A stretch of DNA of 64,000 nt from DATMER01 sp040349255. GTDB taxonomy: Bacteria > Acidobacteriota > Thermoanaerobaculia > Multivoradales > UBA5704. The translations under genes and the position numbers were made by a program. The notes beneath the pieces are model-generated. The model was not told the DNA's origin. It did no database searches and saw nothing but the letters and a program-made list of their open reading frames with translations. Positions within the stretch are counted from its first letter, which is position 1. Every line of letters begins with the position of its first letter. Location: NCBI GenBank assembly GCA_040349255.1, contig JBEQUE010000082.1, forward strand, positions 19,691 through 83,690, written 5' to 3'. Below, piece by piece: positions 29,050-38,200 of this stretch.

Positions 29050-30840
29050 TCACCACGACTTCATTTTGAAAAGGCGGCCTTGATCATCCTCATCATGCAA
29101 AATCAAAACAGTCTCATGCTCCTCGAACACAGGATTGCCGTCGCTGCGCTCAGGTAGGTCAGAATCAATCAGGGTCGCGATTATCTGAATTCCCAGATCT
29201 GCATAAGTGCGCATAACTGCTAGCAGGTTCTCCTTCTTGCGGTCGTCGAGTGATTCAAATATGCCGTCGTGAAAAACGAAGCGTGGGAATCGGTCATTGA
29301 TGTGTGCGCGCAGAACGGCCATGTCGAATGCGATGCAAAGAAGCTTGCGATAAGTATGACCTAAGCCTGCACTAGTAGCATTCCCCGACTCATCGAGGAC
29401 TTCAGCTCTGAATTCCAAGTGCCCTAGCTGATTCGGCGACACGCTAAGCAGTGCTTTACGATCAATTACGTCTTCGACGATTTCGCTGAAGAAAAGCCGA
29501 ATGGTTGAGAATAGACTAGTTTTATCGGAATTTTGCTGCTCTACATCTGCTTCGATCTGCGTCTGCAAGTGCCCACGCTCTTCGATTAAAGCTCGAATGT
29601 CAGTGCGTAACTCCTGTAGGCGGTGAAGGAAGCCGCGCTGTCTTTCGAGTGACGTAATGTCGGCACGCAGGGATACAAGTTCATCAGAAACCTGCTTGTA
29701 CTTGTTGAACACGTCGGTTCCGCTCAAGAATGCTAGAGTATCCGAGCGCCTCTTACCCAGAGAGTTTAGTTCGCTATTGATGCTTCTTAGTGCGGCTTCG
29801 ATCTCTTCGCGCTCTTCCTGCAGGTAGGCTCTGCGCTCCTCAGTGATTGCTCTGTTAAAAGCGATCAATTGCTCAAAATCTTTCTTTAGTTGCCCCATGA
29901 AAAGCACTCCAGCTTCATCGAAGAGCCGCTCTGCCTCATCGGGGCTAAATAGGATTTGATCTTCTTCTAGAGAAGAGACAATTTTCTTTCGATTCTGGTT
30001 TAAATAGTAACGTTCTGCGTTAAGCACAGCTATTCGCTCGTCGATGATGTCGACCAATTGCTTCGTACGATCCTTGTCTTGCGTGCGGAAGTCGAAAGCG
30101 TCCAGAAGCTTCTGCTTCTTCTCAGCCTCCTGCTGCTTGAGTAACAGGAGGCCTTCGATCTTGCTGATATCCTCTATTGAACCTCCCAACTCTCTCTTGA
30201 TAGTTTGCGCTGAGCCCTCTTTTTGCGCCAACTCAGCCTCTTTTTCATAGTGCAAGGATATTAGCTGACCACTGAAGCCCAATATATGCGCTAAAAATGG
30301 CTTCCAGTCCGAATGTGTAACAAACTTGCGTAACTGGAATACATCTCGGAAATCGTCCTGTGAGCGCAACAGATAAGCCAGTCCTTTGCGATAAGGCCAA
30401 GGCTTAAGAGCTCGCCAGTCTAGAAGGCTGTCCAGCAGTTCACGCGCCCGGTCGAAGGGTACTCCGAGATGATCCCATTCGGCATCTAACAGATCGGTGA
30501 AGTCCTGATGACGAGCCGCGTGCTTCTTAAAACTGATCTTAGTTGCTTCCTTAGTGCTCCGTCGGATAGTTACATAGGTTGCGTCCGTTAATTCGACTTC
30601 CATAAAGAAAACAAAATCAATGAATATGTCAGAGTGTTTGAACAGGAAAAATCTATTGTCGCGGCCTGACAGAAACGCGAAGTCAAGCAGTTGTCCCAGG
30701 GTAGTCTTCCCAAGGTTGTGGGTATCCTTCCTCCGGTTCTCGGGCAGGCGAATTTCAGCCAGAACAACGTTCAGACCCTGGGTGAAGTCTATGGGCTCGA
30801 ACAAATCTGGCTTGTTTGAATAGAGTTTAGATACCTTCAT
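29050..30840 (-). CDS. DUF2326 SMC-like ATPase, ATPase component of an ABC-3C system
   Basis: 596 residues. An SMC/RecN-type ATPase: the P-loop is the unusual THNLGKTTL (40-48), the middle (about 185-440) is heptad-rich coiled coil, and the C-terminus holds the Walker B-like FVFHDGIFESLDDRK. DUF2326 proteins are the ATPase of ABC-three-component conflict systems, where they are thought to sense an invader and license the effector. It is the last gene of three; its start overlaps the middle component by 14 bp. GC is markedly lower than in the core genes, and codon use differs, pointing to horizontal transfer. Confidence 0.88.
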   Translation of the reverse strand: MKVSKLYSNKPDLFEPIDFTQGLNVVLAEIRLPENRRKDTHNLGKTTLGQLLDFAFLSGRDNRFFLFKHSDIFIDFVFFMEVELTDATYVTIRRSTKEATKISFKKHAARHQDFTDLLDAEWDHLGVPFDRARELLDSLLDWRALKPWPYRKGLAYLLRSQDDFRDVFQLRKFVTHSDWKPFLAHILGFSGQLISLHYEKEAELAQKEGSAQTIKRELGGSIEDISKIEGLLLLKQQEAEKKQKLLDAFDFRTQDKDRTKQLVDIIDERIAVLNAERYYLNQNRKKIVSSLEEDQILFSPDEAERLFDEAGVLFMGQLKKDFEQLIAFNRAITEERRAYLQEEREEIEAALRSINSELNSLGKRRSDTLAFLSGTDVFNKYKQVSDELVSLRADITSLERQRGFLHRLQELRTDIRALIEERGHLQTQIEADVEQQNSDKTSLFSTIRLFFSEIVEDVIDRKALLSVSPNQLGHLEFRAEVLDESGNATSAGLGHTYRKLLCIAFDMAVLRAHINDRFPRFVFHDGIFESLDDRKKENLLAVMRTYADLGIQIIATLIDSDLPERSDGNPVFEEHETVLILHDEDDQGRLFKMKSW

Positions 30841-31096
30841 TGGGCCCCACGTATTCGAAACCGTCAGTCTTGGGTCGATACTCGATCAAGCCCATTATGT
30901 AAAGAAAGTTTAAGGCCGGGAGAAAAAGCGGATCCCCGCCTGCAACAGCCTTCTTAATATACTTGCGTAAGCTACCATAGTCATCAAATCTGCGTGCCTT
31001 CAGACGTGTAAGGAGCAGCAGAGCAACGCTGATCACGGTGCGATCTGGGTGAGAGTGCTTAGTTGGCCGAAGCATCACCGACAACTCCAATATCAC
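30827..31096 (-). CDS. ABC-3C middle component
   Basis: 89 residues, predicted small winged-helix-like protein (LLLLTRLKARRF, LPALNFLYIMGLIEYRP). Its position between the effector (38-bp overlap) and the DUF2326 ATPase (14-bp overlap), its size and the terminal GLIEYRPKTDGFEYVGP pattern match the 'middle component' of ABC-three-component systems. Assignment relies mainly on context; on its own the sequence would be hypothetical. Confidence 0.75.
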   Translation of the reverse strand: MILELSVMLRPTKHSHPDRTVISVALLLLTRLKARRFDDYGSLRKYIKKAVAGGDPLFLPALNFLYIMGLIEYRPKTDGFEYVGPNEGI

Positions 31097-32024
31097 AATT
31101 CCAGTACATATAGAAAAGCATAGCCCGCGTCAGGCGCTTGTTGGAGTGTTGACGCAGAATTGGATCCCGCTTGAACAGCAAGTCCGTCAAATGGTTCATC
31201 ACTTCGTCGAAATGCTGGTAATCTTTGCGTTTCGCAATTATTTTTAGCTGGAACTCGTCCACTGCTGATTCATACATACGCAGTAGGTCGAGATTCTCTG
31301 GCGCAGCCAGGAACGCGTGAATTTGTGCCGTTTCCTTTAAATACCGTTTGCGTAGTGCCTGTGCGTACTCAGCGCTCATATTGTTCAGGCTATTCTTTTC
31401 TTCATATGTGACGCGTGGCGTCGGAGGGTCGTCAAGCACCGCCGAGAACTCTTCTCTTTGGCGCGCGAAGGCTTGAACGATCTCAGCCAACTCCTCGGGA
31501 CTGACGATTAGCGGCGAATCAACGGGATCGAGGTTCGCCAATCGCGGCACTTCGGGAAAGCTCTTGAGCCAGAGCTCCAATTGCTCCAGCCCGCATAGAT
31601 ATATCGACGTTGGAGGGATGTCGCACTGAGTAGATATCCAATCGCGTATTTCGGCCTCGGCATTACCAGCTAAGCGCCGGTTAGAAAAGAGCATGTAGTG
31701 ATCTAGCTGATTGCTCTCGCGCAGCTTTCTGATCCGAGGGGCCTCCTCAGCCAGAATAGTGTTTGTACTAGATTTGCTATAAAAATCCGACTCTGAGAAA
31801 TTGCGATTAAAGCCGTTTGTGTGCTTGGCCTGAATGATGGTCGTTCCAACCCAGGGAGCAGCTTTGCTCGGGTGCAACTCAGCCGTGCCAACGAACTTCG
31901 CATCGCGGCCACCATCTGGCCCCTTGGCGAAGCCCTGCACTGAAATGCCAAGCAGACGCTGGCACAGAAACACAACAAGAGTTTCGAACTGATAATCACT
32001 GAGATCTTCGTAAGCGTATTTCAC
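31059..32024 (-). CDS. ABC-3C effector with Mrr-like restriction endonuclease domain
   Basis: 321 residues. The N-terminal domain has the PD-(D/E)XK core of Mrr-type endonucleases: E14 in YQFETLVV, the GPDGGRDAKF loop (D37, D41) and QAK at 65-67 (TTIIQAKHT). The C-terminal part (about 200-321, including LLRMYESAVDEFQLKI and FDEVMNHLTDLLF) is the helical domain that links ABC-3C effectors to the partner proteins. It probably cuts DNA when released by the ATPase. First gene of the three; no promoter was identified in the 400 bp upstream. Confidence 0.85.
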   Translation of the reverse strand: MKYAYEDLSDYQFETLVVFLCQRLLGISVQGFAKGPDGGRDAKFVGTAELHPSKAAPWVGTTIIQAKHTNGFNRNFSESDFYSKSSTNTILAEEAPRIRKLRESNQLDHYMLFSNRRLAGNAEAEIRDWISTQCDIPPTSIYLCGLEQLELWLKSFPEVPRLANLDPVDSPLIVSPEELAEIVQAFARQREEFSAVLDDPPTPRVTYEEKNSLNNMSAEYAQALRKRYLKETAQIHAFLAAPENLDLLRMYESAVDEFQLKIIAKRKDYQHFDEVMNHLTDLLFKRDPILRQHSNKRLTRAMLFYMYWNCDIGVVGDASAN

Positions 32025-32433
32025 AGGTTTGTTCTCGGGCGTTGAGCGTGGCTCGACTCCTCAGACTTTAACCTTGTTCTTATGGCCGCGGTTGCTTACC
32101 TGCCCCCCGACCTCTATTCTACCTCTGAAAGGCCTGGGGAGATCGCGCGACGATACCCTACGCCGAGCGGCTCGGTGGATGCTTCCGCGAATCGGACTTT
32201 GCTCGATGGAGCACATTGAAACGAGCGGCTAAGGGTGACGACCGGCCTAAAGATATCAGGGCGTCCCTGGGACGCCTCTCTGCCGAAGGAGAGCCCAGGT
32301 GGGAAGGAGCCCACCGAGAAGCGCGCGGTCCGGTCCCCGGGTCTCAAGCACTCGGCCGCATTTCGAAAGTCGGCTACGAACATGGCTCAGGCGCCCCAGA
32401 GCACCTTCCGCATGGCTTGGTCGCGGCATGGAA
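32025..32433. other. Stretch without an identifiable gene
   Basis: About 410 bp upstream of the ABC-3C operon. It has short open frames in both strands, for example a plus-frame segment with FARWSTLKRAAKGDDRPKD, which could be a relic of a coding region, but no family is recognisable and none has a convincing start and RBS. It must contain the ABC-3C promoter on the minus strand. Confidence 0.5.
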
Positions 32434-32577
32434 TCACTGTGCGGGAGAATTCTTGCTCTTTGCCGGAGTCTCCGGACCATCCGTAATATACCGCCTCGAC
32501 GTCAAGCGGCTTATGACCGAAGTTCGGTCCTCCCGGCGAAGCTCCTCGTATCGCTCCCAGCTATCCCCCTCAAACAC
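32434..32577 (-). pseudogene. Truncated YoeB-type toxin gene
   Basis: A GTG at 32577 overlaps the antitoxin stop, as in yefM-yoeB operons, and opens with VFEGDSWERYEELRRED, the conserved YoeB N-terminus. After about 17 residues the similarity ends, and the frame runs into unrelated sequence and a stop at 32434. The catalytic E/R/H residues of the RNase are lost, so the toxin cannot be active. Confidence 0.7.
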
Positions 32578-32851
32578 GATCGAGCGCATCCAACTCCCCG
32601 GGGGTAGGCACGTATCGGGAACCTTCCCGGTGAGTCTTCAGCGAACGCTCGATCTGCTCCATGAGCGACCGGTTCTGCAGCACATGGAGGGTCTCCTGCT
32701 CGCGCTCCCAGTCCTGGGCGCTGACGACCACGAAGTCCTCTCCACCGCGTCCCGTCACCCGCAGGGGCACATGCTCCTCGATGACCCGCTCGACGGCGGT
32801 CTGGAGGTGGCTCTGAAACTCGCTGACGGTCATCTCCTTCATCGGCTCCAT
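32570..32851 (-). CDS. YefM/Phd-family antitoxin (now orphan)
   Basis: 93 residues. The N-terminal Phd/YefM fold is visible in MTVSEFQSHLQTAVERVIEE and the hydrophobic VVVSAQDWERE strand-helix; the C-terminal helix (LHVLQNRSLMEQIERSLKT) is the toxin-binding part. Its cognate toxin gene directly downstream is truncated, so it no longer has a working partner here; it may still act as a DNA-binding repressor or neutralise a toxin elsewhere. It starts 1 bp from the end of the hydrolase gene, so it could be read through from that transcript. Confidence 0.85.
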   Translation of the reverse strand: MEPMKEMTVSEFQSHLQTAVERVIEEHVPLRVTGRGGEDFVVVSAQDWEREQETLHVLQNRSLMEQIERSLKTHREGSRYVPTPGELDALDRV

Positions 32852-32852
32852 G

Positions 32853-33830
32853 TTACGCCCCCTCCACTTCGTCCAGGAACTCGTCCACGATGTGGTTGAA
32901 CGCCTCGGGCCGGTCCATCATCAGCCAGTGCCCGGTGCCGGTCATGAGGCGGGCCGGCAGGCCGGGCTCCAGGCGGTGCAGGCTGTACGGCAGGCTGTTC
33001 ATGTCGCTCACCACGGACAGCTTGGGGCCCGGATACTTCCGCAGCGACTCCAGGGCCGGATAGTCCAGCGAGCCCTCCATCGACCCCACGATGGCGTTCT
33101 CGTCGGTCAGCCGGAGATCCTCCAGGACCCAGCGGCCGGCGTCCTTGTCGCCGCCGACCACGAGCTGCCGGAAGTAAGAGGTCAGCTCTCCGACCGGGTC
33201 TTTCCGCAGCGGCTCCAGGAACGGCTCCGTCTCCTCCCGGGGCACCCGGGTCATATCTCCGCTCGGATCGACCAGCAGCAGGCCCGCCACCCGCTCCGGG
33301 TGCCGGGCGGCGTAGTCGATCGCCACCGTCGAGCCCAGGCTGTGTCCGGCCAGCAGGAAGCGGCGCAGGCCGAGCTGGTCCACCACCGCCTCGATATCCG
33401 TGGCCAGGCCGTGGATCGAATAGTCGCCGTCCTCCGCCGGGTCGGATTCGCCGTGGCCACGCAGGTCGATGGCCACCGCCCGCCGGTGCCGGCGCAGGTG
33501 GTCGAGCTGCAGCGCCCACTGGCCGCCGTTGCCCGCCAGGCTGTGCACCAGCACCACCGGCAGGACCCCGGACCGCGAGGCGCCGCCGTCCCGCACGTAG
33601 AGGTTGCCGGCCGGGCCGGACACCCAGACGCCCACGCTCTCCGGCGGCTCGGGCGGATGGAAGTCTTGGCCGGACACCGGAGTCTCCTCCGGCTCCAGCA
33701 CCGGACCGCCGCGCCGCCGGCGCTCACCTAGAACGGCAGCCAGGGCTCCCAGCCCGGCCACTCCCAGGAGCATCCAGAAAAGGCCGCGGGATCTCGCGGG
33801 CCGCCGGTATCGGAACTGTCGTCGTCTCAT
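32853..33830 (-). CDS. Membrane-anchored alpha/beta hydrolase
   Basis: 325 residues. An N-terminal basic stretch then a membrane helix (about 15-35, LFWMLLGVAGLGALAAVLG) suggests anchoring. The alpha/beta-hydrolase fold follows: oxyanion HSLAGNG, nucleophile elbow GHSLGS (serine near 165), an acidic residue in the later strand region and the catalytic histidine in GTGHWLMM. Typical of lipase or epoxide-hydrolase-like enzymes without a knowable substrate. Start at ATG 33830 chosen because the upstream 23 codons lack an RBS. Divergent from the Rpn-like gene. Confidence 0.82.
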   Translation of the reverse strand: MRRRQFRYRRPARSRGLFWMLLGVAGLGALAAVLGERRRRGGPVLEPEETPVSGQDFHPPEPPESVGVWVSGPAGNLYVRDGGASRSGVLPVVLVHSLAGNGGQWALQLDHLRRHRRAVAIDLRGHGESDPAEDGDYSIHGLATDIEAVVDQLGLRRFLLAGHSLGSTVAIDYAARHPERVAGLLLVDPSGDMTRVPREETEPFLEPLRKDPVGELTSYFRQLVVGGDKDAGRWVLEDLRLTDENAIVGSMEGSLDYPALESLRKYPGPKLSVVSDMNSLPYSLHRLEPGLPARLMTGTGHWLMMDRPEAFNHIVDEFLDEVEGA

Positions 33831-33999
33831 CACCGCACCTCTCGCCGCCAACGTAACACGAGCGCAACCCTCAAGGAAGAGGAATGCGCGCGCTCGCAAT
33901 CATTCTGAAATGACATTCGCGATCCGTTTCCCGTCTTCTTACCTGGGCAAAAACGCGCCCCGGCGGGGCGGCCTGTCCAACCCAAGGAGACGACGCGAA

Positions 34000-34728
34000 A
34001 TGCCCAGCTTCCACGCCTTCTTCCGCGAGCTGTTCCAGACCTTCCTCGGCGACTTCCTCCGGATCGCCGCGCCCGACTTCAGCGCCCACCTCCTGCCAGA
34101 CCAGGCCCGGTTCCCGGTCCTCGACCTGGCCGGCTGGAGCGCCGAGGAGCGCGACGCCGCGGGCGCCGTGGCGGACGTGCCGACCCGCGCCGGCGGCTCG
34201 GCCACGGTCCTGATCCACACCGAGCCCGGACCGCTCGGCCCGGCCGAGACCGCGCGCCGCCTGAGCCGCTACTTCCTGGCCCTGCAGGCAAAGTATGTTC
34301 AGCCGGTCCTCCTCACCACCGTCTGGCTGCGCGGCGGCCGGCCGGGGCTCAACCTGGAGTCGGTGTCGGTCAACCCGCTCCTCGGCGTGGAGATGGTGCG
34401 GATCTTCTACACCGCCTTCGGCCTGGGCGAGTCGCGGGCCGAGCACTACCTGGAAAGGCCCGAGCCGCTCGCCTGGGCGCTCGCGGCGCTCATGCGCCCC
34501 GCCCGCCGCGGCCCGGCCGCGCACCGGCAGGCCTGCCTGCGCCGGATTGCCGATATCGCCAAGATCGGCCTGTCCGACCGGGAAGCCCGCCTCCTGAGGA
34601 TGTGCGTCGAGGACTGGATGCCGGAACCCGGCGGCGTTTTTTCCGTAGACAGCGATGGGACGGGTCTTCCGGGAGGGGGGTCCCCTGCTGTACAAGGGTC
34701 TTCTCACAGAAGGAGGTCAGAAGGATGA
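34000..34728 (+). CDS. Rpn-like (YhgA-type) nuclease-fold protein, probably inactive
   Basis: 242 residues. The layout resembles recombination-promoting nuclease/putative-transposase proteins: FFRELFQTFLGDFLRIAAPD at the N-terminus and the VLIHTEP...RLSRYFLALQAKYVQPV pattern typical of the family's E-x-Q and downstream helix. Here the residue after the strand is P rather than the usual Q, so the PD-(D/E)XK site is probably dead. RBS AAGGAGA at 33984-33990 fixes the start. The stop overlaps the start of the next gene (ATGA), giving coupling to the rhodanese gene. Confidence 0.55.
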   Translation: MPSFHAFFRELFQTFLGDFLRIAAPDFSAHLLPDQARFPVLDLAGWSAEERDAAGAVADVPTRAGGSATVLIHTEPGPLGPAETARRLSRYFLALQAKYVQPVLLTTVWLRGGRPGLNLESVSVNPLLGVEMVRIFYTAFGLGESRAEHYLERPEPLAWALAALMRPARRGPAAHRQACLRRIADIAKIGLSDREARLLRMCVEDWMPEPGGVFSVDSDGTGLPGGGSPAVQGSSHRRRSEG

Positions 34729-35186
34729 TCAAACACCTCGTGCCCCTCGCCGTCATCCTCGCGATGCCCGGCGCCCCGGCGGCTCTCCAGACGCCGCCGT
34801 CTCCCCCGCCTGCGGCCCAGGCGGCTCCGGTCCCGCCGGCCGATCCGCTGGCCGAGGCGCCCCGGATCTCGGCCACCGACGCCAAGAAGGCCCTCGACGC
34901 CGGCAAGGCCGTGCTCGTCGACGTCCGCAGTCTCGACGCCTGGCAGGACGAGCACGCCAAGGGCGCCATCAGCATCCCGGTCAACGAGTTCTACGCCCGC
35001 CTGAACGAGTTCCCCAAGGACAAGCAGGTCATCGCGTATTGCACCTGACACGCCGAACACACGAGCGCCCGTGCGGTGCTCGAGCTTCGGAAGCAGGGTT
35101 TCGACAAGGCGGCGGCGCTCCTGGGCGGGCTTCAGGCCTGGAAGGACGCCGGATACGAGGTCGAGCACAGCAGGCCCGCCCCCTGA
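34725..35186 (+). CDS. Exported rhodanese-like selenoprotein (in-frame UGA, Sec108)
   Basis: Read through the TGA at 35046-35048, the frame gives a 153-residue protein: signal peptide (1-21), a Pro/Ala linker, and a rhodanese domain with DVRSLDAWQDEHAKGAI, then YCT-U-HAEHTSARAVLELR, then GGLQAWKDAGY, ending at TGA 35184-35186. In cysteine homologues this site reads YCxCP/E, so UGA replaces the second cysteine of a CxC pair (C106-x-U108). A SECIS-like hairpin starts 13 nt after the UGA. The start has a perfect SD (AAGGAGGT, 34710-34717). A plain nonsense mutation is the alternative; the intact downstream frame and hairpin argue for Sec. Function: exported sulfur or selenium transfer or redox. 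Confidence 0.75.
35062..35082 (+). promoter_or_regulatory. Bacterial SECIS-like stem-loop
   Basis: CGAGCGCC (35062-35069) pairs with GGTGCTCG (35075-35082), 8 bp with one G-U, around the loop CGTGC. The loop starts 21 nt after the UGA, within the 16-37-nt range of bacterial SECIS elements, and has a G within its first two positions as in known examples. Confidence 0.6.
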
Positions 35187-35205
35187 CATCTTCTGTGGAG
35201 GATCC

Positions 35206-38200
35206 ATGCAGCGAAATCGCCTTTCCGTCCTCATCCCCCTCCTCGCGCTGTGCGCCGTCTCTCCGGCCGCCGCCGTCGATCCGGACCTCCTGGCCGGCAT
35301 GAAACCCCGGTCGATCGGTCCGGCCGGCATGAGCGGCCGGGTCGCGGCGGTCGACGCGGTCGAGTCCGACCCCGACGTCATCTGGGTGGGCTCGGCCTCG
35401 GGCGGCGTCTGGAAATCGACCGACGGCGCCCTCACCTGGACGCCGGTCTTCGACGACCAGCCGGTGGCCTCCATCGGCGCGGTGGCCATCAACCAGTCCA
35501 ACCCCGACATCGTCTGGGTGGGGTCGGGCGAGGCGAACATGCGCAACAGCGTCCTGGGCGGCAACGGCGTCTACCGGACCCTCGACGGCGGCCGCACCTG
35601 GAGCCACCTCGGGCTCGAGAAGTCGGAGCACATCTACCGCCTCGTGCTCCACCCCTCGAACCCGGACGTGGCCTGGGTCGCCGCCGTCGGCGGCCTCTGG
35701 AGCGACAACCCCGAGCGCGGCGTCTACAAGACGGAGGACGGAGGCAAGACCTGGAACCGGGCGCTCTACGTGGACGAGAAGACCGGAGCCGCCGACCTGG
35801 TCATGGACCCGTCCAACCCCAACCACCTTCTGGCCTCCATGTGGCAGGTCCGCCGCCAGCCCTGGTTCTTCAAGTCCGGCGGCCCGGGCTCCGGTCTCTA
35901 CAGCACCTGGGACGGGGGCCGCACCTGGAAGAAGGCGACCGAGGAGGACGGCCTGCCCGCGGGCGAGCTCGGACGCATCGGCCTCGCCTTCTCGCGCTCC
36001 AACCCCGAGATCGTCTACGCCATGGTCGAAGCCCAGCCGAGCTCCCTCCTGCGCTCGACCGACAACGGCAAGAGCTGGTCCTCCGTCAACACCCGCTGGG
36101 ACGTGAACCCGCGCCCATTCTACTTCGGCGACATCCGGGTCGATCCGCAGTGGCCGAACCGGGTCTACAGCGTCGAGTACGACGTCAAGGTTTCCGACGA
36201 CAGCGGCAAGACGTTCACCACCGCGATCAGCGGCGGCGAGATCCACGGCGACTTCCACGCCCTGTGGATCGACCCCCACAACGCCAACCACCTGATCTCC
36301 GCCGGCGACGGCGGGCTCGGCGTCAGCTATGACCGAGGCCGGACCAACCGCGCCGTCGGCAACCTGCCGGTCGGGCAGTTCTACCACGTGGCGGTCGACA
36401 ACGACGTGCCCTACAACGTCTACGGCGGCATGCAGGACAACAGCTCCTGGCGCGGGCCGAGCTCGGTGTGGACCTTCGGCGGCATCCGCAACTTCGAATG
36501 GCTGGCCGTCGGCGGCGGCGACGGCTTCGAAACCCTGCCCGACCCGGCGAACTCCCGGATCGGCTACTCCCTGTCGCAGGGCGGCTACCTCGGGCGCTGG
36601 AACCTCGACACCTCCGAGCTCCGGGACGTCAAGCCGGCGCCGCCCGAGGGGAAGAAGCTGCGCTTCAACTGGAACACCGGCCTCGCCACCGACCCGTTCA
36701 CCCCGGGCACGCTCTACGTCGGCAGCCAGTTCCTCCACAAGTCCACCGACCGCGGCGAGACCTGGACGATCATCAGCCCCGACCTGACCACGAACAACCC
36801 CGAGTGGCAGAAGCAGGACGAGAGCGGCGGCCTGACCGTGGACGCGACCGGCGCCGAGAACTTCACCACGATCATCGCCATCGCCCCGAGCCCGCTCCAG
36901 CAGGGCGTGATCTGGGTGGGGACCGACGACGGCCGCCTGCACGTCACCCGTGACGGCGGCAAGACCTGGGAGAGCCTCGAGAAGAACGTCAAGGGCGTGC
37001 CGGCCAACACCTGGATCCCGGAGATCCGGGCCTCCAGGCACGATCCGGCCTCGGCCTTCGTGGTCTTCGACAACCACCGGCGCGGCGACTCGGCCCTCTA
37101 CGCCTACCGCACCGACGACTGGGGCAAGACCTGGAAGAGCCTGGTCGCGGAGAAGAACAGCGGAGTGCGGGGATTCGCGCTCAACGTCGAGCAGGACCCG
37201 GTGGACAAGGACCTCCTCTTCCTGGGCACCGAGCTCGGACTCTGGTTCAGCCAGGACGGCGGCAAGCGCTGGACGAAGTGGACCCAGGGCCTGCCCACCG
37301 TCGCGGTCATGGACCTGGCGATCCAGCCTCGGGATCAGGACCTGGTGATCGGGACCCATGGACGCTCGCTCTACATCCTCGACGACATCCGGCCGCTGCG
37401 GGAGCTGACGGACGAGGTGGCGGCGAAGCCGATCCACCTGTTCGCGATCGGCGACGCCTGGCAGTACCAGTCCGCGCCGGAAGCCGGCGGCTTCGCGTTC
37501 GGAGCCACCGAGTACCGGGGCGAAAGCCGTCCCTACGGCGCGATCCTCAACGTCTGGCTGAGCGACAAGACCCTCCCCCACCCGGTCGAGGAGAAGGAGC
37601 GCGAGCGCAAGCAGAAGGAGCGCGAGGAGAAGCGGCAGGCCGAGGCCGCCGCGCCGAAAAAGCCCGAGAAGCCCGCCGTGACCGCCGAGGAGCGCCCGGC
37701 GCCGACCCGGGAGAGGATCGCCGCCCAGCAGGAGAAGCCCGAGGCGGCCGAAGCCAAGGCGGAGGAAACGGACAAGTACAAAGAGAAGGACAAGGAGAAG
37801 GAGAAGCCCAAGGACATCCTCGTCCGGATCGCCGACGCGAATGGCCGCGTGATCCGCAACTTCACGGCTCCGGCCCGTCAGGGGCTCAACCGGATCGTCT
37901 GGAACCTGCGCCGCGACGCGGGCCGGACGTTGCCGGTGCCGGCCGAATTCGGCGGCGGCAACCCCAACCCGGCCGGACCCGAGGTCGTGCCCGGCACCTA
38001 CCAGGTGACCGTCAAGTTCGGCGACAACGAGTCCAAGGGCACCCTCAAGGTCCTGCCCGATCCGCGCACGAAGACGACGCCGCAGGACTGGGCGAAGCGC
38101 GAGGAGGTCATCCAGAGGACGACCGACCTTCAGGACGCCCTGGTCGCCTCCCTGGAGCGCATCCAGCGCACCCGCTCCGACGTCGAATCGGTGACGGCGA

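Noticed and set aside
32235..32486. Possible small plus-strand protein (LKHSAAFRKSATNMAQ...)
   Set aside because: No RBS, overlaps the toxin relic on the other strand, no recognised family; may be a by-product of decayed sequence.
35046..35048. Treating the TGA in the rhodanese gene as a simple stop or sequencing error
   Set aside because: The downstream frame is intact and conserved, and a SECIS-like hairpin is at the right distance; kept as an alternative only.
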